From an uncultured Prevotellaceae bacterium (lineage in GTDB: Bacteria > Bacteroidota > Bacteroidia > Bacteroidales > Bacteroidaceae), in the NCBI GenBank assembly GCA_902803455.1, contig CADCQC010000110.1, forward strand, positions 1 to 6,012: a stretch of 6,012 nucleotides of DNA. The letters are read 5' to 3'. Of this stretch, positions 1-5,899 are shown in pieces. The first letter of the stretch is position 1. Every line of letters starts with the position of its first letter. A model generated the notes under the pieces. That model saw only the letters and a list, made by a program, of their open reading frames with translations, was not told where the DNA came from and did not search any database. A program made the position numbers and the translations under genes.

Positions 1-764
1 TGCAGCACCTTGGCCAGACCGGCGAGCACCCATCCGTCACCACGGGCCCAAAAGTCTTTCTTACCGCTCTCTGTCTTATGCTTGGGATAGACATACTTAC
101 CATCACGGAAATAGAGGCCTGTCTCAGCATCGAGCATGATACTGTCACAATAGAGCAGATTCTCATAGAGTTTGTCGAGGTAGCGGACATCACCCGTGAG
201 TTTGTACATCTTCGTCATCACCGGCATGACCATATAGAGGGCATCGGCCCACCACCAATAGTCATTGGCTTTGGAATACGCCTCAAACTGCATCACCTCT
301 TTCGCCCGCATGATGCGTATTGCCGGATTGTCGTGCATGGGCAATCGTTTCATGCCAATGGCGGGCGGCACATATTTTCCCATGGCTATCCAGTAGAGGT
401 CGATATAGGTTTGAAAACAGATCTGCCAGTCACCGAAAAGCACATGGCGCTGGTCTTCACCATACGTTTTGTATTCCCACAGTGTGGGGTCACTCTCGGT
501 GGCACCCATCCATTGATTGTGCTCTGCCCACTGCAGGGAATAGTTAAGATAGCGAGGCTCTCCGGTCAGGAAATAAGCCTCCATATTGCCGGTATGATAA
601 GCAGCGTTGTCCCAGAAAGACCTCACTTCTGCAGGATTGTTGGTTTGCCAGTAGGTGTTCACCTTGTCGATGATGGCAAGCACCTTTCGGGCTTTCAGAT
701 TATGAGAGCCCATGGCCATGGTTGAAAAGAGCGCCAAAACGGCTATCATCAAAGTCTTTTTCAT
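1..764 (-). CDS. GH105-type unsaturated rhamnogalacturonyl/glucuronyl hydrolase, exported, 3' end beyond the window
   Basis: Reading leftward from ATG at 764-762 gives 254 uninterrupted codons, open at the left edge, so the C-terminus is missing. The family (GH105, YteR-like, alpha/alpha toroid) removes 4,5-unsaturated uronic acids from oligosaccharides made by polysaccharide lyases. Residues 1-19 form a signal peptide (MKK, then a hydrophobic core ending near AMG), so the protein is probably periplasmic. Family-like motifs are FGDWQICFQTYIDLY (about 110-124), WWWADALYM (170-178) and DFWARGDGWVLAGL (237-250). Asp174 in WADALYM and Asp112 are the best candidates for the catalytic acids, by analogy with the two Asp residues of characterised members. 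The related GH88 family is a less likely alternative. The gene starts 47 nt after the TGA that ends the DUF2264 frame, on the same strand, with no promoter-like TAnnTTTG between them, so the two are probably co-transcribed. No Shine-Dalgarno is visible, as is usual in this phylum. Substrate specificity cannot be read from the sequence. Confidence 0.85.
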   Translation of the reverse strand, partial: MKKTLMIAVLALFSTMAMGSHNLKARKVLAIIDKVNTYWQTNNPAEVRSFWDNAAYHTGNMEAYFLTGEPRYLNYSLQWAEHNQWMGATESDPTLWEYKTYGEDQRHVLFGDWQICFQTYIDLYWIAMGKYVPPAIGMKRLPMHDNPAIRIMRAKEVMQFEAYSKANDYWWWADALYMVMPVMTKMYKLTGDVRYLDKLYENLLYCDSIMLDAETGLYFRDGKYVYPKHKTESGKKDFWARGDGWVLAGLAKVL

Positions 765-811
765 CGTGTAAGAAGGGTTAGATATGAAGGATGAGGGATA
801 TCAAAGAGGCA

Positions 812-994
812 TCACCATTTGTCGGGAGTCTTGGGGCCATCTGCCCACCGGTGATCTTTGGGGAAGGCTTGTCCACCCCACGCTTTCACCTGTGTCCACG
901 GCTCTTCGGCGGCCGTCCAGAACGAATGGTCTGCCGGCAATCCAAGTGGCAGGAAGGCCACAGAGGTGATATAGAGGTTGCCATTGTTGGTCTA
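812..994 (-). pseudogene. C-terminal continuation of the DUF2264 gene after an in-frame amber codon
   Basis: Immediately after the TAG at 992-994, the same frame continues for 59 sense codons to TGA at 812-814. It encodes TNNGNLYITSVAFLPLGL, then PADHSFW, PWTQVKAWGGQAF, PKDHRW and a Trp-rich end. This is the usual C-terminus of Bacteroidetes DUF2264 proteins, where the junction normally reads roughly DWYTNNGSLYI (recalled). The TAG therefore occupies a Tyr position and differs from TAC or TAT by one base. The segment has no other stop or frameshift and no convincing start codon of its own, so it is expressed only through readthrough. It is a recent nonsense mutation, a recoded codon or a sequence error; the window alone cannot say which. 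Confidence 0.85.
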
Positions 995-2086
995 CCAGTC
1001 GGCGGTGGCGGGCTGAGAACCGCAAAAGCCGATGGTGAGGTAGCCACCGCTGTTGTAATTGTCCTGGATGTCATACATCCGGTGCATCACCTTGGTGAGT
1101 GCGGCCCGCACCTGTCCGTTGGACAGTTCCCCGGGGAGGGTCTGCCACCAGGCCATCAGTGCCAGCGGCTGCATGGCAGCCAACCGATAAGGCGTGCTGC
1201 GGCCGATGACAGGGAAAGTGCCTTCGGGAGAGATGAAACGCTCAAGGATGACGGAGAATTTCTGTGCCCTCTTCAGCGCACGGTCATAATACTTGCGGTA
1301 GTCGATGCGAGTATTGGCCTTTGCGTCGACCATGGCTTGAAGAGTCTCGAGATACATGGCATGGAAGACATAACTGGTGTAGTAATCGAAAGCGAACACC
1401 GGCCCGTCGGCATACCAGCCGTCACCCACATACCACTCTTCCACCTTCCGGCAAGCCGTATTGACGCGGAATTCATCATAGGGTGCGCCGCTCTTGGCCA
1501 GAAAACTCTCGATGATAGATGAAAACAGAAACCAGTTGGTATAGGGTGGATCCACCCCACGAAGTCCTGTAAACTCCTTGATATAACGCTGTTTGGTCAC
1601 CTCATCGAGCGGCAGCCACAACTGGTCGTATGCCCGCAGGAAACTCTCAGCGATGTAGGCGGCGTCGACCAGGGCTTGTCCGGCGCCACTCCACAGCAGA
1701 TAGTCTGGTGAAGCGGGGTCGACAGCATTCTTGTAACTGGCCAAGGCCCATTCCCGCAACTGCTTGCGCATCACCCCTTCTGCCGTGTCATCATCGGGCA
1801 GCGTCAGCCATGGGGCGATACCTGCCATCAGACGACCAAAGGTCTCCATGAAGACCACCTTCCGGTTACGGTTGTCAAAACTGGGACTATACTCGGTGAG
1901 CATGTTTTTCTGCAACTCGCCCTTAGCCATGTTCTCCAGCACCGGCTGTGCCATCTTATAGGCCTGAGAAGTCCAGTATTCACGGTCGCTCTGTACCTTC
2001 TTCTTGGATTTAGCAGCAGCGTAACTCATGCCTGGCCACAGCAGCATGCAGCCCAACAAGATCATCAAAAAAGTAGTCTTTCTCAT
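992..2086 (-). CDS. DUF2264 family secreted protein (probable GH154-like glycoside hydrolase), ended early by an in-frame TAG
   Basis: ATG at 2086-2084 opens 364 codons ending at TAG (992-994). Residues 1-24 are a signal peptide with a probable signal peptidase I site in the SYAAA region. LLGC at 10-13 is a weak lipobox, too early in the hydrophobic stretch to be convincing. The rest matches DUF2264: ETFGRLMAGIAPWL (81-94), DPASPDY (123-129), NWFLFSS (184-190), YVGDGWYADGP (219-229), FDYYTSYVFH (233-242), ISPEGTFPVIGRS (285-297) and GFCGSQP (353-359). From memory, DUF2264 corresponds to CAZy GH154, which includes a beta-glucuronidase of Bacteroides arabinogalactan loci. That link is recalled rather than tested, and no catalytic residue is assigned. 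The neighbouring GH105 gene supports a role in uronate-containing glycan breakdown. The ORF lacks the normal C-terminal segment, which is still encoded in frame beyond the TAG (separate entry). The full frame would be 424 residues. The truncated product may be unstable or inactive. Confidence 0.85.
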   Translation of the reverse strand: MRKTTFLMILLGCMLLWPGMSYAAAKSKKKVQSDREYWTSQAYKMAQPVLENMAKGELQKNMLTEYSPSFDNRNRKVVFMETFGRLMAGIAPWLTLPDDDTAEGVMRKQLREWALASYKNAVDPASPDYLLWSGAGQALVDAAYIAESFLRAYDQLWLPLDEVTKQRYIKEFTGLRGVDPPYTNWFLFSSIIESFLAKSGAPYDEFRVNTACRKVEEWYVGDGWYADGPVFAFDYYTSYVFHAMYLETLQAMVDAKANTRIDYRKYYDRALKRAQKFSVILERFISPEGTFPVIGRSTPYRLAAMQPLALMAWWQTLPGELSNGQVRAALTKVMHRMYDIQDNYNSGGYLTIGFCGSQPATADW

Positions 2087-2117
2087 TCGGTTAGTAGATT
2101 TTGCGTCATATTGACTG

Positions 2118-2125
2118 CAAACTTA
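2118..2125 (-). promoter_or_regulatory. Bacteroidetes-type -7 element for the DUF2264-GH105 operon
   Basis: Read on the minus strand this is TAAGTTTG followed by C, a perfect match to TAnnTTTG. It lies 31 nt before the DUF2264 ATG. If the element is centred at -7, transcription starts near 2114 and the leader is about 28 nt. At the expected -33 position (plus 2145-2149) there is CATG rather than TTTG, so the upstream half is weak. That would fit a promoter needing an activator, as is common for carbohydrate-utilization operons, but this is inference. Confidence 0.55.
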
Positions 2126-2208
2126 CAAAAAATATCCGATTTTTCATGGTCTATCCTCAAAAAAATACCCGTCAACCTATGATTATCATTCACAAAATAA
2201 AGCGTCCA

Positions 2209-2240
2209 CTTGCGAATGCAGAGAGAATATATTATTTTTG
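2209..2240 (+). promoter_or_regulatory. Bacteroidetes-type -33/-7 promoter for the alpha/beta hydrolase gene
   Basis: A perfect -7 element, TATTTTTG (2233-2240), is followed by C. Twenty nucleotides upstream lies CTTG (2209-2212), three of four bases of the -33 consensus TTTG, at the expected spacing. Transcription would begin near 2244, leaving a leader of about 57 nt before the ATG at 2301. The surrounding 2087-2300 region is AT-rich and contains both divergent promoters and nothing that looks coding. Confidence 0.6.
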
Positions 2241-2246
2241 CCGCAC

Positions 2247-2266
2247 AAAAGATGATTTCATCATTT
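2247..2266 (+). promoter_or_regulatory. Imperfect inverted repeat in the hydrolase leader
   Basis: GATGA-TT-TCATC (2251-2262) is a perfect 5-bp dyad. Flanking AAA (2247-2249) and TTT (2264-2266) extend it to eight of nine pairs, with one A/A mismatch. It sits just downstream of the predicted transcription start. The 2-nt centre is too tight for a hairpin of this exact pairing, so a dimeric repressor site is the more natural reading. Such short AT-rich dyads also arise by chance. Confidence 0.2.
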
Positions 2267-2300
2267 ATCAGACATTATCCTCAACCCAATACACTCAACT

Positions 2301-3296
2301 ATGGAAAATCCGTTTGTCAAACAATTTCCTGACCTGATGGCCGGAAAAAAAGTGATGTATGTGCATGGATTTGGCTCGTCGGCCCAGTCAGGAACCGTCA
2401 CCCGGCTCCGCAACGTGCTTTGCAACGCCACCATTATCGCCGAGGACATGCCACTCCATCCCCAAGAGGCACTCGACCTGCTTCACCGACTTTGCGATGA
2501 AGAACAGCCCGACCTCATTCTCGGCACTTCCATGGGCGGCATGTACACGGAGATGCTCTATGGCTACGACCGCATCGTCATCAATCCTGCCTTCAAGATC
2601 GGTGAGACGATGACAGAACACGGACTTACCGGTGCACAGACCTTCCAGAATCCCCGCAAGGATGGTGTGCAGAAATTCTTTGTTGACAACAATCTGGTGA
2701 AGGAATATAAGCGCATCTCTGAAGGCTGCTTCAGTGGGGTCAACGATGAGGAGCGTCAACGGGTATGGGGACTTTTCGGCGACCGGGATACGACCGTCAA
2801 CACGTTTGACCTCTTTCGTGAGCACTACCCCACCGCCATCCATTTCCATGGCGAGCACCGCATGGACGACCGTTCCTACATGCACGCCGTGATGCCCGTG
2901 ATCCGTTGGATCGATGACCTGCAGGAAGGCCGTCAGCGCCCTGTGGTCCTCATCACCGCTGCAGCGGCCACCGATGCATGGGGAAAACCGAGAAGTAGCG
3001 TGCAGAAGGCGTTCCGCAGGCTGTTGGAAAACTACAATGTCTATCTGGTAGCGCCTTCCGACTTCAATGCCCGTTCGACGATGGCCGACACCATCACATG
3101 GATGGAGAACGCTTTTGACGCTCCTGCCTACGATCATGTGGTCTTCGCCAGCCACAAACAACTGCTGTTGGGCGACTACCTGATCGACACCCTGCCATGC
3201 GACAATTTCATGGGCACGGTGATCGAACTGGGCAGCGATGCCTTCAAAACCTGGGAAGAAGTCATCACTTATTTCGACCGGTTGGGCGGACAATAA
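2301..3296 (+). CDS. YqiA/UPF0227-like alpha/beta hydrolase with a C-terminal degenerate HAD-like domain
   Basis: The ORF runs from ATG at 2301 to TAA at 3294-3296 (331 residues), with no signal peptide, so it is cytoplasmic. Residues about 16-205 resemble the small esterases YqiA/YcfP. They show YVHGFGSS (20-27, oxyanion-hole region), GTSMGG (75-80) with nucleophile Ser77, GDRDTTV (160-166) offering an acid (Asp161 or Asp163), and HGEHRMDD (183-190) with His186 as probable catalytic His. YqiA itself is about 190 residues, so roughly 120 extra residues follow. This tail contains NVYLVAPSDF (246-255), a Lys at 286, GDYLID (291-296) and GSDAFKTWEEV (311-321). It resembles the second half of HAD-type 5'-nucleotidases, including their GDYLIDD motif. 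The HAD nucleophile motif DxD near the tail's start is absent, since ITAAAATDAWG (218-228) stands in its place, so catalysis by the tail is unlikely. I recall similar two-part proteins in other Bacteroidales. The substrate is unknown. The gene stands alone, divergent from DUF2264 and convergent with clpA. Confidence 0.75.
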   Translation: MENPFVKQFPDLMAGKKVMYVHGFGSSAQSGTVTRLRNVLCNATIIAEDMPLHPQEALDLLHRLCDEEQPDLILGTSMGGMYTEMLYGYDRIVINPAFKIGETMTEHGLTGAQTFQNPRKDGVQKFFVDNNLVKEYKRISEGCFSGVNDEERQRVWGLFGDRDTTVNTFDLFREHYPTAIHFHGEHRMDDRSYMHAVMPVIRWIDDLQEGRQRPVVLITAAAATDAWGKPRSSVQKAFRRLLENYNVYLVAPSDFNARSTMADTITWMENAFDAPAYDHVVFASHKQLLLGDYLIDTLPCDNFMGTVIELGSDAFKTWEEVITYFDRLGGQ

Positions 3297-3328
3297 AAAG
3301 AGGAAAGGCAGGCATCCTCAAGCCTTCC
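3295..3328 (-). terminator. Rho-independent terminator of the clpS-clpA operon
   Basis: Read on the minus strand, GGAAGGC is followed by a 12-nt loop and GCCTTTCC, then TC and five T residues. The stem is AAGGC/GCCTT (plus 3305-3309 with 3322-3326), extended by GG/CC across one bulged base. A small AGG-CAT-CCT hairpin could form inside the loop. The T tract lies at 3295-3299. The structure begins inside the last clpA codons and its T tract overlaps the TAA of the converging hydrolase gene. In the plus direction no T tract follows, so it should work for clpA only. Confidence 0.6.
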
Positions 3329-5555
3329 ACGACAAAGCCAAGTGGTCGCCCTCTACGGACAAGGTGACCTCGCCTCCGTTGGTCAGACGGCCGAAGAGGA
3401 TTTCCCTCATCAGCAAGGGTTTCACCTCATGAGCAATGACGCGGTCGAGTTCGCGCGCACCATATTCCAACGTGAATCCCTTATCCAGCAACCACTGACG
3501 GGCCTCGTCGGTGAGTTGCAGGGTCACATGGCGTGCAGACAACCGCTCATGCAGTTCACGCAGTTTCTTGTCGAGAATCATGCCGGCCATCACACGGTCC
3601 ATGTCGTTGAAGACAACGGTGGCCGAAAGACGGTTGATGAACTCTGGTTTAAACGTGCGCTTCACCTGACGCATCATTGCCTCGCCTGCCGGTACCCTCG
3701 CACCGAAGCCCACTGAGGCCTGCGAAGCATACTGTGCCCCAGCATTCGATGTCATGATGAGCACCACATTCCTGAAATCAGCCTTCCGCCCTTTGTTGTC
3801 GGTAAGCCGGGCATAGTCCATCACCTGCAGCAGGATATTATAGATATCGGGATGGGCTTTCTCGATCTCATCGAGCAACAACACACAGTTGGGTGTCTTG
3901 CGGATAGCGTCTGTCAGCAGTCCTCCATCTTCATAGCCGACATATCCTGCAGGCGAACCGATCAGTTTCGCCACAGTGTGCTTTTCTGTATATTCGCTCA
4001 TGTCGAACCTCACAAGGGGCACACCCATCTCGCGCGCGAGCACCTTGGCCACCTCAGTCTTTCCCACTCCCGTCGGGCCGACAAAGAGCAGCGAAGCCAA
4101 TGGTTTGTCATCTTCCAGCAGTCCAGCCTTCGCCATCTGTATAGCCTCCACCACCTGACGGACAGCCTCATCCTGGCCATAGATACTTCCAGAGACGCGT
4201 TCATGCAAGGTCTCCAGACCGCTGTTGTCATCGCTCTTCATCGCCATGGCATCCACCTTGCATACCTTTGACAGAATCTCCGACACGAGTTGCTTATCCA
4301 CCACCCGACTGCCATCGGCGGCCTCATGGATCTCACGGTAGGCACCAGCCTCATCGAGGAGGTCGATGGCCTTATCGGGCAAGAAGCGGTCGTTGATATG
4401 TTTGGCACTGGCGGCCACCGCATAAGTGATGACCTCCTCAGGATAGGTGACCTGATGGAATGCCTCATATTTTTCCTTCAAGCCCATGATGATGCGCACG
4501 GTCTCCTCTACTGAAGGTTCCTCAATATCAATTTGTTGGAAACGGCGCACGATCCCTTTGCTCTTGGAGAAAAACCGGTTGAACTCCTCATAGGTGGTGG
4601 AACCGATGAAGCGCACATCACCGGAATCGAGATAAGGCTTGAGCATGTTGGAGGCATCCATTGACCCATCTCCGGTGCGCCCTGCCCCTACCAGGTTGTG
4701 TATCTCATCGATATAGACAATGGCGTTGCCCTCCTTGAGCACTCCGTCCATGATCATCTTGATGCGTTTCTCGAAATCACCTCTGAACTGCGTACCAGCC
4801 AGCAGTGTGCCCAGATCGAGCTGGTAGATGCGGCTGCCAGCGAGTCTTGGCGGTACCTTCCCCGCCTCAATCAGGGCAGCCAGGCCATAGACGATGGCTG
4901 TCTTTCCCACTCCCGGCTCGCCTACATGCAAAGGATTGTTCTTATCCTTCCTGCAAAGCACCTGCATGGTACGCTCCAACTCTTTCTCCCTTCCGATAAG
5001 GGGATTGTGCTGTGCGATGGTGTCATTGAGACATACCACCTGTGTGCGCCAGATGTCCTCTTGCCGTGGCTCTTCGCCGTCGGTGGCGTCTTGCGAATCG
5101 CCGAGTGCATCGTAGGAGACGAGAAGCTCACACATGAAATCAGCGGTAAAGTTAACGCCTCCAACAGCCTTCTCCAAAAAATAACATGCCTGTGAATCCT
5201 CGAGTGTCAACAAAGCACTGACCATATGCGGCACATCAATGCGCTCAGCACTTGAATTGACCACCTGCTGCGCCGCAATTTTCATCATCTGCTCCATCTG
5301 AGCCGACAACACCGGTTGATAAGGATCCTGACCAGGTACGGTCTCCAAACTCTGAAGATAGGCCCTCAGATCATCGTTCAATTTTTGAAGGGCATCCTCC
5401 CCATAGTCTGCCACAGTATTCACAAATGGTTGTTCGCCAAATAAAGCCATCAGAAAATGTTCGGGCATGATGAACTCATGGCGATATTTATTACAGGTAC
5501 GTAACGTCAAATTGAGCACCCTTTCTGCTCTTTCGGTATATAATAACTCTGGCAT
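3318..5555 (-). CDS. clpA: ATP-dependent Clp protease ATP-binding subunit ClpA
   Basis: The ORF runs from ATG at 5555-5553 to TGA at 3320-3318 (745 residues, close to E. coli ClpA at about 758). ClpA is a hexameric AAA+ unfoldase that threads substrates into ClpP in the cytoplasm. Residues 1-145 form the Clp N-domain that docks ClpS, followed by an acidic linker (about 150-168). D1 carries Walker A GEPGVGKT (212-219), Walker B IVYIDE (279-284) and GSTTYEE (318-324). D2 carries Walker A GPTGVGKT (493-500), Walker B VLLLDE (558-563), pore loop GYVG (537-540), sensor-1 MTSNAG (601-606) and sensor-2 GAREL (699-703). There is no ClpB/ClpC coiled-coil M-domain between the modules, which with the adjacent clpS favours ClpA. 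V-G-F (615-617) sits where the ClpP-docking IGL/IGF tripeptide is expected. The D1 pore loop reads QFRG (256-259) instead of KYRG. The start lies 3 nt after the clpS stop, suggesting translational coupling; no Shine-Dalgarno is visible. Confidence 0.95.
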   Translation of the reverse strand: MPELLYTERAERVLNLTLRTCNKYRHEFIMPEHFLMALFGEQPFVNTVADYGEDALQKLNDDLRAYLQSLETVPGQDPYQPVLSAQMEQMMKIAAQQVVNSSAERIDVPHMVSALLTLEDSQACYFLEKAVGGVNFTADFMCELLVSYDALGDSQDATDGEEPRQEDIWRTQVVCLNDTIAQHNPLIGREKELERTMQVLCRKDKNNPLHVGEPGVGKTAIVYGLAALIEAGKVPPRLAGSRIYQLDLGTLLAGTQFRGDFEKRIKMIMDGVLKEGNAIVYIDEIHNLVGAGRTGDGSMDASNMLKPYLDSGDVRFIGSTTYEEFNRFFSKSKGIVRRFQQIDIEEPSVEETVRIIMGLKEKYEAFHQVTYPEEVITYAVAASAKHINDRFLPDKAIDLLDEAGAYREIHEAADGSRVVDKQLVSEILSKVCKVDAMAMKSDDNSGLETLHERVSGSIYGQDEAVRQVVEAIQMAKAGLLEDDKPLASLLFVGPTGVGKTEVAKVLAREMGVPLVRFDMSEYTEKHTVAKLIGSPAGYVGYEDGGLLTDAIRKTPNCVLLLDEIEKAHPDIYNILLQVMDYARLTDNKGRKADFRNVVLIMTSNAGAQYASQASVGFGARVPAGEAMMRQVKRTFKPEFINRLSATVVFNDMDRVMAGMILDKKLRELHERLSARHVTLQLTDEARQWLLDKGFTLEYGARELDRVIAHEVKPLLMREILFGRLTNGGEVTLSVEGDHLALSWKA

Positions 5556-5558
5556 AGG

Positions 5559-5861
5559 TCAATCAGGTAAATAAGTGAGACGAAGCGGGAAACCGGCATC
5601 ACGGGCCATCTGAGTGGCCCGACGCACCTTGGAGACGGCGATATCATAACTGTAGACCCCCACAAGCGCCTTGTCGCTGTGGTGCACCTGAAGCATGAGC
5701 GTTTCTGCCTCCTCCGGACTCTTGAAAAACACCTCTATCAGTATTTTCACGACAAACTCCATCGTGGTGAAGTCATCATTGTGGATATAAACTTTATAAC
5801 GCTTGGGCTCACGCAGGTCGGTGCGCTGACGTTCCCTTACAGAAGACTGTTGTTTTGCCAT
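5559..5861 (-). CDS. clpS: ClpS, adaptor for ClpA and N-degron recognition
   Basis: I place the start at ATG 5861-5859, giving 100 residues ending at TGA 5561-5559. A TTG three codons upstream (5870-5868) would add TTG-CAT-ATT, but that TTG is part of the predicted -7 promoter element and the extension is not family-like. ClpS binds the ClpA N-domain and hands over proteins bearing N-terminal bulky residues. The sequence has a flexible, charged N-terminal tail (1-18) and the core motif YKVYIHNDDFTTMEFVV (22-38). Asn28, Asp29 and Asp30 match the NDD of the N-degron pocket, with Met34 and His60 (in MLQVHH) matching other pocket residues of E. coli ClpS. KALVGVYSYDIA (64-75) and FPLRL (91-95) complete the fold. 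The gene lies first in a two-gene operon with clpA, 3 nt apart. Confidence 0.93.
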   Translation of the reverse strand: MAKQQSSVRERQRTDLREPKRYKVYIHNDDFTTMEFVVKILIEVFFKSPEEAETLMLQVHHSDKALVGVYSYDIAVSKVRRATQMARDAGFPLRLTYLPD

Positions 5862-5867
5862 AATATG

Positions 5868-5899
5868 CAAATATACGAATACTTTTTCTCACTCACAAC
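5868..5899 (-). promoter_or_regulatory. clpS: Bacteroidetes-type -33/-7 promoter of clpS-clpA
   Basis: On the minus strand GTTG (5899-5896, three of four bases of TTTG) is followed by exactly 20 nt and then TATATTTG (5875-5868), a perfect TAnnTTTG, followed by C. The last G lies only 6 nt before the clpS ATG, so the predicted start of transcription is within about 0-3 nt of the initiation codon. Further right (5900-6012) I see no gene, only a purine-rich tract on the minus strand around 5911-5930. Confidence 0.6.

Noticed and set aside
78..725. Plus-strand open frame of 215 codons
   Set aside because: It is antisense to the GH105 gene, which has a signal peptide and clear family motifs. The plus translation is His/Ile-rich and resembles nothing I recognise.
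992..994. Genome-wide TAG reassignment, as in some crAss-like phages
   Set aside because: The other genes here are ordinary bacterial chromosomal genes ending in TGA or TAA with no internal TAG, and there is no phage gene. One codon cannot support a code change.
2048..2086. Lipoprotein signal (LLGC) at the DUF2264 N-terminus
   Set aside because: The Cys is at residue 13, the hydrophobic core continues past it, and a signal peptidase I-like AYA/YAA region follows. Lipidation is possible but not supported.
2101..2337. Plus-strand open frame of 78 codons in the divergent promoter region
   Set aside because: It covers both predicted promoters, runs out of frame into the hydrolase gene, and has AT-driven composition (many Ile, Lys, Phe, Tyr) with no motif.
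2388..3293. Minus-strand open frame of 301 codons opposite the hydrolase gene
   Set aside because: It mirrors the hydrolase codon by codon, is rich in Val, His and Asp as expected for an antisense frame, and has no family motif. The plus gene has a promoter and catalytic motifs.
5862..5870. TTG start at 5870 adding three residues to ClpS
   Set aside because: The TTG is part of the -7 element TATATTTG. The downstream ATG gives a normal-length ClpS.
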